Source of the DNA: Serratia symbiotica
Lineage (GTDB): Bacteria; Pseudomonadota; Gammaproteobacteria; Enterobacterales; Enterobacteriaceae
Assembly (NCBI GenBank): GCA_900380265.1
Contig: LR025083.1
Coordinates: 2,350,147-2,414,146 of the forward strand
DNA length: 64,000 bases
Direction: 5' to 3'
Part shown: in pieces, positions 49,590 through 59,526 of the stretch
Numbering within the stretch: position 1 is the first letter of the stretch
Layout of the letters: the number at the start of each line of letters is the position of its first letter
Translations under genes and position numbers: made by a program
The notes under the pieces: model-generated
Databases searched by the model: none
The model's input: only the letters and a program-made list of their open reading frames with translations
What the model was told of the DNA's origin: nothing

Positions 49590-49720
49590 AAGAAGCAAAG
49601 TTCAACTAACAACTTTAAGGTGCTAGTGGATAATAGCCGCAATATCTAAAGTGATTTACATCAAAAATATGATCATCAAAATATTATCTCTTATCAATGC
49701 TGCTAAAATAGTTAACAGCG

Positions 49721-49752
49721 ATGGCTCCCTGAGCCATGTCATTAACAATGAC
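49721..49752. terminator. double hairpin between convergent engB and polA
   Basis: A perfect 7-bp hairpin (49721-49737, arms ATGGCTC/GAGCCAT, loop CCT) is followed directly by a 6-bp hairpin (49738-49752, GTCATT/AATGAC, loop AAC). It lies 131 nt after the engB stop and about 95 nt after the polA stop, so it could end transcription from both sides. T-runs are poor, so the call is tentative. Confidence 0.4.
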
Positions 49753-49847
49753 AAATATAAATTATATTTTAAAAATTATACTATTCTACTTCATAGGAAA
49801 TAAATTCCCGTTTATTTATACAGTTTTTTTCCAAATACTATCGACGT

Positions 49848-51737
49848 TTACTTAGCTGTATCCCAGTTGACACCTGCTCCCAAATCCACCTTCAGCGGCA
49901 CCGTCAGCTCTATACTACCCTCCATCAACCTACGAATATGATCACTGGATGCATCAATGACTGATTTATGCACCTCAAAGACTAATTCATCGTGTACCTG
50001 CATAATCATACATACTAGCGGCGTTTCTTGTTCTTGTATCCAGGCATCTAGCCTTATCATTGCTCGCTTAATGATGTCTGCGGCCGTACCCTGCATCGGA
50101 GCATTGATAGCCGCTCGCTCAGCCGCTTTCCGGCGGAGGACATTACTAGAGCGAACATCAGGCAAATAGAGCCGACGACCATATAGGGTAGTAACATAGC
50201 CTTTTTCAGAAGCATGTCGTCGTGTTCGTTCCATATATTCTAGTATACGCGGATAACGATTAAAATAGCGATCCATATACCGCTGAGCTTCGCAACGCGG
50301 CACGCCTAACTGGCGTGACAGACCAAATGAACTCATGCCGTAAATTAATCCAAAATTAACCGCCTTGGCACTACGTCGCTGTTCGTTATCCACCTCATCT
50401 AAATGCACACCAAAAATTTCTGCGGCTGTAGTGCGATGAATGTCTTTCCCTTCTACAAAGGCTTTCAGTAATTCTGAATCTTGCGACAAATGCGCCATAA
50501 TACGTAGTTCTATTTGTGAATAATCTGCAGCAACAATACGATAACCCTCAGCGGCAATAAAGGCCTGGCGTATACGTCGACCTTCTGCCTTACGGACAGG
50601 GATGTTTTGCAAGTTCGGGTCTCTCGAAGAGAGACGCCCAGTAGAAGTGACCGCTTGATAGTAAGACGTATGTACCCGGCCACTAAGCGGATTGATCATT
50701 AGCGGCAATTTGTCGGTATAGGTGGTTTTTAGTTTTGCCAAGCACCGGAACTCGAGAATAATCTTTGGCAAGATATAATCAATAGCTAACTCGGCAAGAA
50801 CATCTTCATTAGTCGATGGCATCCCCCCTGGAGTTCTTTTTAATACCGGCAATTTTCCGGTTTCATACAAAATAGCCTGAACTTGCTTGGGAGATGCCAG
50901 GTTGAACTTTTCTCCCGCTAAATCATGTGCCTGCATCTCTAGCTCATCTAGTCTCTTGGCTAGTTCTTGAGAGTAAACCGACAAAGCAGAGGCATCGATT
51001 AATACCCCAGTGCGTTCGACATGAGACAATACACTTACTAATGGCATTTCAATCTCACGAAATACTCTTAACAAGTCGGGTCTTTTCTGTAGTTGCGGCC
51101 ACATTTTCAGATGTAAGCGAAGGGTCATATCAACTTCTTCCGCTGTATAGCGTGCGACAGCACTCGATGCAATTTTTTTTAAAAACAACTTATGTTTAGC
51201 TTTGACACCGATTGTTTTAATGGTAGTGGGTTTATAACCTTGATAACGGTTAACTAAGTTAGTGATAGCATGAAGACCGCTAACACTATTTAGCACGTAC
51301 GATTCTAGCATGGTGTCATAGGCAATACCACGTAAGGCCACGCCATAACGGGCCAAGATCCCAATCTTGAACTTTATATTCTGCCCGATTTTCAATATTT
51401 TTTCATCTTCCCATATGGACTTCAGTCTTTCCAGCACAGAGTGACGGTCTAACTGACCTGATAAATTTAGGTAATCGTGAGCCATTGGGAGATAAGCCAC
51501 TTCACCTGGTGCTATCGCGAACGACAAGCCAACCAGATTCGCACTCAGCACATCTAACCCGTCTGTTTCAGTATCAAAAGCGAACACGCTAGCAGCTTTT
51601 AATCGCTTCAGCCAGGTCGCGAACGTATCTTCGTCTAAAATATCGGTATAGCAATCCTGCGGTAGTATCGGGTTCACAGTAGTCTCTAGCTTTTCTGCAA
51701 CTGCACTTACCGTTTTTTTTATACCCGGAGCTTTCAC
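49848..51737 (-). CDS. polA: DNA polymerase I, Klenow part (second ORF of split polA)
   Basis: 629 residues covering the 3'-5' exonuclease-like domain (about 20-220) and the polymerase domain. Residue n matches E. coli residue n+300 without gaps through the exonuclease domain. Polymerase motifs are intact: A DYSQIELR, B RRSAKAVNFGLIYG, C VHDE. In the exonuclease site D355 and E357 are kept (D55, E57). However, D424 is replaced by Lys (K124, codon 51366-51368) and D501 by Glu (E201), so proofreading is probably lost. The frame opens with GTG two nt after the stop of the preceding ORF and one frame away. Expression could come from re-initiation at this GTG (AAGG lies upstream) or from slippage on the A6 tract giving a fused protein. 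Confidence 0.93.
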   Translation of the reverse strand: MKAPGIKKTVSAVAEKLETTVNPILPQDCYTDILDEDTFATWLKRLKAASVFAFDTETDGLDVLSANLVGLSFAIAPGEVAYLPMAHDYLNLSGQLDRHSVLERLKSIWEDEKILKIGQNIKFKIGILARYGVALRGIAYDTMLESYVLNSVSGLHAITNLVNRYQGYKPTTIKTIGVKAKHKLFLKKIASSAVARYTAEEVDMTLRLHLKMWPQLQKRPDLLRVFREIEMPLVSVLSHVERTGVLIDASALSVYSQELAKRLDELEMQAHDLAGEKFNLASPKQVQAILYETGKLPVLKRTPGGMPSTNEDVLAELAIDYILPKIILEFRCLAKLKTTYTDKLPLMINPLSGRVHTSYYQAVTSTGRLSSRDPNLQNIPVRKAEGRRIRQAFIAAEGYRIVAADYSQIELRIMAHLSQDSELLKAFVEGKDIHRTTAAEIFGVHLDEVDNEQRRSAKAVNFGLIYGMSSFGLSRQLGVPRCEAQRYMDRYFNRYPRILEYMERTRRHASEKGYVTTLYGRRLYLPDVRSSNVLRRKAAERAAINAPMQGTAADIIKRAMIRLDAWIQEQETPLVCMIMQVHDELVFEVHKSVIDASSDHIRRLMEGSIELTVPLKVDLGAGVNWDTAK

Positions 51738-51739
51738 TT

Positions 51740-52648
51740 TTAACCTTTTTTATTTGTTAGCCAGGTCCCTGTTTCTAACTCTGTGAGCCAACGTTTAAAT
51801 TCATACCGCTTAAATAGCTGCTGCAGCATATGAAGATCCGGTTCAGACCGATTAAGGTTCGCGTAGGAAATATCTAGTGCCACATTTGTTTTAATTGTCG
51901 CTAGCTTATAGGAAAGATAGGCTAATTCTTTATGTTCTTCTAGTTTACCTGCCATAGTCTTTGCACCACGGCAGTTTAGTTTAGCGATGCTGTCTAGGTT
52001 TTTATACAAAACATCCAAACCCCCAACCCCTTGTAATAGCGCCTTTGCAGTTTTTTGACCGACTCCCGGTACGCCGGGAATATTATCTGACGCATCACCC
52101 TTTAGCGCTAAAAAATCGGCAATCAACTCAGGTGGAATTCCATATTTTCCGCACACTTCGTGCGGTCCGAGAATGGTGTTGTTGATTGTATTTATCAAGA
52201 TAACATTCTCCTTCACTAATTGGAGCATATCTTTATCTCCAGTACTAATCAGCACTTGATCTCCAATTATACCAGCCTGCATCGCTAACGTACCAATAAC
52301 ATCATCCGCTTCCACACCTGGGGTGATAAATACCGGTATTCCCACAGCTTTAACCATTGCATGTAACGGGTGGGCTTGCACACTCAGGTTGACCGGCATG
52401 AGTGGTCGATGGGATTTGTATTTGGCGAATATTTCATCCCGGAAAGTTTTCCCCTTAGTATCAAATACCACTGCAATATGACTGGGTTGGTATTTTAAAA
52501 GAATACTCCGCAACATATTCAACACACCGTATATTGCTCCAGTTGGTTCCCCAGCTGAAGTGGTCAGCGACGGAAGTCCGTAATACGCACGGTAAAAGTA
52601 GAAGGATCCATCCACTAGAATTATTGGATTTTCTGCTATCTTGGGCAT
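51740..52648 (-). CDS. polA: DNA polymerase I, 5' nuclease part (first ORF of split polA)
   Basis: 302 residues equal to the N-terminal 5'-3' exonuclease (flap nuclease) domain of E. coli Pol I, which removes RNA primers and flaps. The metal-binding and helical-arch blocks are intact: [56 protein letters not shown], and [18 protein letters not shown]. The ORF ends [18 protein letters not shown] then TAA, inside the linker to the Klenow part. A run of six A (T6 at 51746-51751) lies four bases before the stop. One extra A there would read ...[12 protein letters not shown] and join the two ORFs. Both halves look under selection, so this is unlikely to be a dead gene. Confidence 0.95.
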   Translation of the reverse strand: MPKIAENPIILVDGSFYFYRAYYGLPSLTTSAGEPTGAIYGVLNMLRSILLKYQPSHIAVVFDTKGKTFRDEIFAKYKSHRPLMPVNLSVQAHPLHAMVKAVGIPVFITPGVEADDVIGTLAMQAGIIGDQVLISTGDKDMLQLVKENVILINTINNTILGPHEVCGKYGIPPELIADFLALKGDASDNIPGVPGVGQKTAKALLQGVGGLDVLYKNLDSIAKLNCRGAKTMAGKLEEHKELAYLSYKLATIKTNVALDISYANLNRSEPDLHMLQQLFKRYEFKRWLTELETGTWLTNKKG

Positions 52649-53070
52649 GATGTTATGTATGCTGACTAGTCATATTGCCAATGTTGCCATATCTATCAGC
52701 GATATACGAATCTTAATGAGCATTAGAATGAAATCACTTAATAGTAATAGCGGATCTACGAGTTAACTTCTTTCATAAATTATTCATATAGAATAACGTG
52801 AATGTACTGACATTCAATCAATTAAAAGGTAAGAGTTAATAATATCAACAAATTATGAATTAATCAAGATCAGCCATTGTTAATAAGTTCATAAGAAATA
52901 TATTTCCAGTTAAATATATCTTAATATTATTAAGTTGATTACTAATAAATATATATCAATCGTACACCAAAATAATTGCTATCTCGTTAGATTTTAATGC
53001 TAGCGGATCTTATTGTTTGAGCGATAAATAACCATACAATAAATCAATCACTAACCGATTCATTTATTTA
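52649..53070. other. non-coding gap between polA and dsbA
   Basis: About 420 nt of A+T-rich DNA; yihG occupies this place in E. coli and is gone. It must contain the polA promoter, but I see no unambiguous -35/-10 pair. No strong hairpin. Confidence 0.5.
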
Positions 53071-53691
53071 CTATTTCCCGATGAGAAATTGAACTACATC
53101 CACAAACTGTTGTGCATAACGAGCTATTGAACTGGAATCCAACCCGTTATTTTTGACCATGTACTTTCCATTAACAAATACAACAGGAACCCCAAGTAGT
53201 GGGAAATCTTGCATAGCTTTTTCTTGTTTAACCACTAAATTTTTCACTATAGAGCTATTTAAAGCAGCGTCATAATCCGACACACTAATACCAGCTGTAA
53301 CAAAAACACTCCGAATATCATTAGAGGTCTTTAAAGTCTGCGCCTTTTGAACCGCTTCAAACATCAACGGACTAACCTTATCTTCTACACCCAATGCAAT
53401 TGCAACAGCCCATGCCTGAGTGAGCGGCTTACCCAACAACCCTAGATACCCAACATGGTATCTTACAATTTTAGTTTCAGCAGGTAGTGCTTTTTTTATT
53501 TTATGAGTCACTTGGTATATCTGCTCAAAATCATAGCAGTGTTGGCAATAAAAGGAAAAGAACTCCAATATCTGTGGCGTAGAAGTTTTTTGTCTATTCA
53601 AGGTAATGTACTGTTCGCCATCAACAACATCTGTTGCAGTAGCACTAAATGTCATCAGCATACAGGCGATAACTAAATAAATCTTATGCAT
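53071..53691 (-). CDS. dsbA: periplasmic thiol:disulfide oxidoreductase DsbA
   Basis: Introduces disulfide bonds into secreted proteins and is re-oxidised by DsbB. With the start at MHKIYLVIACM (53691) the protein is 206 residues, close to E. coli (208), with a signal peptide cleaved after SATA. The longer frame to 53733 puts 14 residues before the signal peptide and is rejected. The thioredoxin fold and DsbA helical insert are present, as are the GVP cis-proline loop and FVNGKY. The active site reads C49-Q-H-C52 instead of CPHC. The Gln codon is CAA (53542-53544), one base from Pro CCA. The second position of the dipeptide (His) is kept. The X-X residues set redox potential, so activity may be altered. 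Confidence 0.93.
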   Translation of the reverse strand: MHKIYLVIACMLMTFSATATDVVDGEQYITLNRQKTSTPQILEFFSFYCQHCYDFEQIYQVTHKIKKALPAETKIVRYHVGYLGLLGKPLTQAWAVAIALGVEDKVSPLMFEAVQKAQTLKTSNDIRSVFVTAGISVSDYDAALNSSIVKNLVVKQEKAMQDFPLLGVPVVFVNGKYMVKNNGLDSSSIARYAQQFVDVVQFLIGK

Positions 53692-54524
53692 ACATTTCAA
53701 CTCTAGTTGCATGAAAGAATCTTTAAAAACCAATATAATTGTAACTCGCAGAGCAAGCTAACCAAATCATACAGCAGCATCACAAGAAACTCTATTAAAA
53801 AATAGAAATGGCAATGATGCGCGTTACAAGACTAGATAATCTACCATGTGCACGACTTATACTGTTCTGTAATATTACTGCACGCTCACCTAACTCAAAA
53901 CTCAACTTATACTTCTTAAAAGTAAAATTACATTCATTCATTAGTTCGTCCGCTGTTCAATATCTTCAATAAAGCTCACATATCAGGGAGCACTTTTTAA
54001 TCGCATATTACTTAATTTAATCTTTTCACCAAATTTATAAACCTCCGAACACTATAAGAGATGAAGAAATTAACAGATAGCAGTACCTCTTTCGTAACAG
54101 GCAAAAGAATGCTTACTGCAATAACTAATTCATCGATGTGATCTTGAATCAAACTCCACACAAATAATGAATTCAATTCCTAAACAAATTTAATATTCTG
54201 AACCTTTCAACCTAGAAATATATGTATTGAACTAACGAGTTCAAATCTATTAATTAGTTCATAATGAGTCTTTAAAAAAGACAACAAACTAAAAGTACCT
54301 TATGCTATATCTATACCAGAATTATCAAATAATTATTATAGCAATAAAAAGTGATCGTCAATGAAGTGATAAGTAGATTTAAATAAATATTTAGTCACAC
54401 ATCAATGATACATATATTAAAAATGTCAACTTAAATGTTTAGGTGTGGTAGTAAGTAGCTTGCTATCTCTAGCGTGTTTAGATAGAGCATCTGATTTATT
54501 TAATATCTATGTGCATTATCCGTA

Positions 54525-54554
54525 GATGCTTTGGCATGTACATGCCAAAGCATC
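54525..54554. repeat. perfect 30-nt palindrome
   Basis: The 15 bases 54525-54539 are the exact reverse complement of 54540-54554, with no spacer. It is moderately G+C-containing (GATGCTTTGGCATGT as the left half). There is no T-run on either side and no neighbouring gene closer than dsbA (about 830 nt). Confidence 0.95.
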
Positions 54555-55789
54555 AGTCTTTACCACATTGAACTATTATTTAACCTAAATCAATGCAAAT
54601 CCGACTATCATTAACTAGTAATATGTAATCATTACCTAAAGTAAAGAGTCTTCATCCAAAGAACACATTTTTAATGATTGAAATTGCTTTGTAATACAAA
54701 GCTCAACTATTATATCTTCGTTATTACGAATCCACAACAGCTGCACAAAACAATATCAATCAACTAATTCATTTAGTTATCACTCACAACTAAATAGAAT
54801 GCGAATCATTCAACGCCACTAGCATGACACATAAACCTACACATTAACAGCGCAGACACAAACCGTGTGCTAAATAAGTTCCTGCACTCAGTATGAACCG
54901 ATAAGTATCAACTGCTTGATTTTGCTATAGCATATATAATCAATCTACATTACTAATTCGAATTAGTGTATCAAAAAGCATACCAATCATAAATAGTGAT
55001 TTATTTTACTAGCATAGTCAAACCACTTTTTATAGAAAATAAAGAATGATATTTCATATCTCCCGCGTGGCTTTATCATATCTAAATTTTCCGGAAGAGC
55101 AGATGATTTGATCAATGACTTTATATTTAAAAATACTTAACTTTATTAAAAATAAATAATTAAGTAATCAGTAAATAGCTGATTGTAATGCTGTTAAATA
55201 AGATTATTATTTTATTTCATTCTGGTGCCCTTCCTTTTCATAAAAGTCAACACACAGCACCAAAGCTATACTATTTTATAGCTAGTAAAGCCAGAGCATT
55301 TACGGTAAACCAGTTATTAGCTTCCGCTATTGAAATGTATTCTTTGTTAGTAACACAGCTCGAGTCTCAATTTAGTGCGCGATTAAAATAAAAGTTCAAT
55401 CGTCAACCAACCCGTTATTTATAACCTAACCTTGCTTTAGTATTAACTTTTAAATTAAAATGTATAGTGTGTCACATAATAATATCAACGGCACTTTTAC
55501 CTTAAAGATGGTGTTCGCCTATCAAATAAATGACCTAACTACAATACAATTCAGTCTAGGCACTGCAGAGCTGGTATTCTATGGCTCACCAACACCTCTA
55601 ATTAAAACCCATTTAATCTGCGTGCACTCACTCTAATAGCTAGACTACAGAGACAGTTCTCAACCTGACAATAGCACTACATATATAAATACCGTTTCTT
55701 TATCCTCACCTACCTACTTTATTCTATAAAGCGGATCCATATAGAATTTAAAGTCACTCAACGCTGAATTATGAGCGGCATTATACACA

Positions 55790-55814
55790 CTTTAACGACA
55801 TTAAGTCGTTAAAG
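55790..55814. repeat. perfect 10-bp inverted repeat
   Basis: Arms 55790-55799 and 55805-55814 pair exactly around loop ATTAA. Confidence 0.85.
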
Positions 55815-58800
55815 ACTATCACATATAATCCAGAATCTTTTCTATTTTATAGACAACTAAATAATTAAACAGCGCTGAATCATTCAAGCCGACTTTCATG
55901 ACCACTCATTCTATGACTCCCGCAATAAAATCTGCGTATACCTTTCTAGTGAATTATACTTTAAGTATTATTGTCTGATTTTTGAATTTCTTACTTGGTT
56001 TATGTAAAGAAATTCCAGTGGCCATTCTAGAATGCTTGTTTCTATCAGACCATAGATGATTACAAGTAAAATTAAGGTAATATTCATGTACGGTTTAAAT
56101 GGCATTTTGATATGTAAAAACCACATCACTAACATTATTGATATTTAACATATCAAACCCGTATTCACAATACCATAACAAAAACAAGCTTATAAACTAT
56201 TTAATTTTACATCTCCAGATCTACATATTTACAGGTGTGAATACGATTAAATTCAATCGGAAAGACTAATTATTATTAAGGGATATATTTAAATTGGCGC
56301 TTACTCAATAAGAAAACTACCAACTTCAACTTCTATAGTAGATTTACGATTTAATATAAAATGAATAGTGTCTGCTTTAAAAGACAGACTTTTAATTATT
56401 GGCGCTATTAAGCCAGCTATCAGCTATATAATATCCTTGACTTATTTAACTATTTAATAATATCAGATAGCTGCAATAAGCCAGTATTTACTGTGGAATT
56501 TAATTTTTGAGATAAATAATGAAACATAGTTTAATTATTTATCTCTTGAAGATCACTACTTTATCTAGATCTTGTAATTATCTATCCTAAAGAGCACACT
56601 TATTCATTCTACTGATTATATATTTTGTGAAATTAAAGTGATATTTTTATTTGCACCCTAAAAGCGATCGACACCTTTGCTAAGGCAATTATCCCTAATA
56701 GCTTAATAATGATGGCTTTCTTGTATTACTACAATATTACGGTTTTAGAATAGACATTACAAGAATCTTTACCTTACTTCCATCTTAGATTATTACTAAA
56801 ATATTGAGATGTTGTTTATCTCCCACCCTTCAATTACGGCCCGCCTGTCCTTGAGTTAAATACCTTCCTTTTTGAAATTAAATAAACGCTCGATATAGTT
56901 CCAAACTTAAATCACTGACTTGACACTCACTTGTTCTGCGCTTGCACTTTAAACTTAAAATCTATAAACACTTTCATATTTCACCAATCACTTCCTATCA
57001 CTCAGAATATTAGCGATAGTAACTTGTTTATATTTATATACCAATACCTTCCGTTTCAGAAATTTAATAAGTTAGATTCCTCTCTAATTTAATGCCACAT
57101 ACCATAAATATACTAGATGTTTATATACCCTAAAAGAGTGAATGATCACTTATACCTTTATCAACTCAACCAACAGAGTTATTTCTTCTTTTTGAAGATA
57201 CTATTTGTGATTTTAATATTACTAGCTATTTCTATACCTTAATCAAGTTCATCTTAAGAGAAAAACTCTTTCACCTTTAATTATCTATCTCCATAATTTT
57301 TTAACCTAAAAATAAAACATAAATATCGAAATTATAAATTTAAAAAAGAAACTAAACTATTCAACTTAACTCATCTATGTGAATTTTGTTATAAATAAAA
57401 CTGATTAGATAATTAAGATTATAACTTATGTTTGCATCGAACCTTTCTTCACTAACTTAAAAGTGAATGCCATCATTTGATAAACAATCGATTTTATCCA
57501 CTTTAAAACACTTTAATCAACTAAACGTATATCAGTGTCTTGATAAGTTATTGCTTGTAAAAGCAGACACTCAAAAAATAAATCAATCAATAACAAAATA
57601 ATCAGCGATCTATTTAAAAGAGATACTCCTATAATAAATTGAAAGAATTTAATTCTTATTACTTACCCTACATTAGTGGTTGATGGAAGCGTTGATTATC
57701 AATATGAAATTTATATATTTAAACAAACCAAGCGAGTTAAAATATTTTAATCAGGCAGCACCAAAATGCAATTACCTATAGTCACCTTTTAAAGGTTACC
57801 TAACACAAGTAAGAGAATTAGTCGCCTCCTCATAAAACGATGCAGCTAATTTATTTTAATTTAGAGTTATTTTTCGCTTATTACATTTTATAAACCCGAC
57901 GTATATACGCTATTATAGCGTCAGATAAAGCATCTGAAATTTATATTTATGTAGTCAAGCTAAATAGCTACTCTGGAACAAGCGGCGGTTTTTACTCTCC
58001 TTTACACTCCATTACTACTCTTTAAAACATAACAAAGTTTGTTTGTAGTGATTTTAAAAGAAATAATTTCTTTGCATCTTACACCATATCTAATTTATCA
58101 ACCATACTCTTCTTGTAATGCCATCCTATACTCTTAGCAGAAATACTAATAGCTTTACTCATCGTGGTGTTTGAAAACAATAATTCAAAAACATAAACCC
58201 CTACTATCAACAGCAGAAAGATTCTAGCGCCTAGAATATCTATAAAATTAAACCAAAGCTCTTTATCTTGAATAACTTAAAATAAAAGAAACAGCTATCT
58301 AACTAAATTATTAATTTATTTAAATTTTCTTATCAAGATTTCGCTAAAGCTAATTAATTAGCCATTAAATCACCGGTAATAAAATAAATACTTTTAAACT
58401 TTAATTTTAGATAGTCGGTTATTTATCTGTTTATACTAGTCGGCTCCTAGCTAAAAAACAAGCAACACCTACCTATTGGTATATGTATTATTTGATTAAG
58501 TTATAGCGGAGTTCATTCAACCACTATCCTAACTTTTACAGTTGAATTGCCTACATCAACTAACTTGCATTTATTAGTGCATTCAATAAGGCAACGTGCA
58601 AATAATATAAAATATCTTAATTTGAAAAACCAATTGAAGGCTCAACATATTTCAGACAATTCACCCATACAGAATATGTAAATTAATTAAATTTTGATGT
58701 TGACATATAATCTAACACTCGTATTAATGATTTGCTTATTAAATCTCCACACAAATTGATAATACATTGTTAAATGCTGAGTGAGAAATATAGGTATATT

Positions 58801-58857
58801 TGATTGTGTTTTTATAAAACACAAGTATTTTAAATCTTTTAGTCATGTGGTTTCAGG

Positions 58858-59268
58858 ATGAAGAGTTTTAATCCTACTGAATTAGAGAATAACCGTTTAT
58901 TGCATAACGTAATATATAAAACTAACACAAATTCTTATAAGCCGTGGGAACCATCAATACAACTCATATTTCTAATGCAATACAGCCTCTACCTGTTAAT
59001 CACAGCTAGAGGAAGAATTTCATTTCGTAATATTAGTTATTCGGTTCCCATTTCAACAAAAACACAATCCAATAAAAATATAAGATCCTTTTATTATTAC
59101 GTTAGAATATGGAACATATTAAATTCACGTCATACACACATATTAAATACCATAATTCCATTAAAATATAAGCCTGATAGGTGTCAGGCACCACTGACTA
59201 CAAGTCATAAGCAATGGCGATTATCGGATCTAAAACTGCAAATTATTACTATGTTAATATTATATTAA
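58858..59268 (+). CDS. unrecognised 136-residue ORF
   Basis: ATG-initiated, the longest ORF without a known relative on the + strand. The product is basic and rich in Asn, Ser, Thr and Ile, with one hydrophobic stretch (about residues 33-50). No domain is recognised. It occupies the place where yieP, a GntR-type regulator, would be expected upstream of hsrA, but shows no similarity to it. An ORF of this length is only slightly unusual in DNA of this composition, so it may be chance. Confidence 0.15.
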   Translation: MKSFNPTELENNRLLHNVIYKTNTNSYKPWEPSIQLIFLMQYSLYLLITARGRISFRNISYSVPISTKTQSNKNIRSFYYYVRIWNILNSRHTHILNTIIPLKYKPDRCQAPLTTSHKQWRLSDLKLQIITMLILY

Positions 59269-59526
59269 TACAGATTTCTCCATCCTACAATCTATTAATA
59301 AAAAGAATATCATTGATTCTAATTTCATTTAAAGAATTTGTGTGTTATGATATCTAATATATTTATTGTATTCTCAATAAATTATCATACCTTAATCATA
59401 ACTAGCTTCTTTTGTTGCTATCCTAAATAAACAACACTGATAATTAAATTATCAGAAAGAGTGGATCAAAAGGTAAACTGGGTAAATCCCTTACTAATAT
59501 GATTAATGTAAGAGAGAACAATCAAT

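Larger units (their letters stand above)
53692..59526. other. 5.8-kb decayed region between dsbA and hsrA relic
   Basis: By E. coli synteny on both sides this could once have held srkA, yihD, mobAB, an rRNA operon and yieP; none is recognisable. Small ORFs at 55188-55391 and 58858-59268 (136 codons) show no motif I know. The region is extremely A+T-rich, mostly short stop-delimited frames. It holds a 30-nt palindrome at 54525-54554, a 16-nt palindrome at 54952-54967 and a 10-bp hairpin at 55790-55814. Confidence 0.65.

Noticed and set aside
49651..49665. FNR/CRP-like site (TTGAT-N4-ATCA on the minus strand)
   Set aside because: It lies between two convergent genes, where no promoter is expected; such A+T-rich matches arise easily by chance.
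53692..53733. Extended N-terminus of DsbA
   Set aside because: It would place 14 polar residues before a clear signal peptide that already starts with Met-His-Lys.
55188..55391. 67-codon ORF with a helical-looking C-terminus
   Set aside because: It looked protein-like at first, but I could not match it to any gene expected here, and its length is unremarkable.
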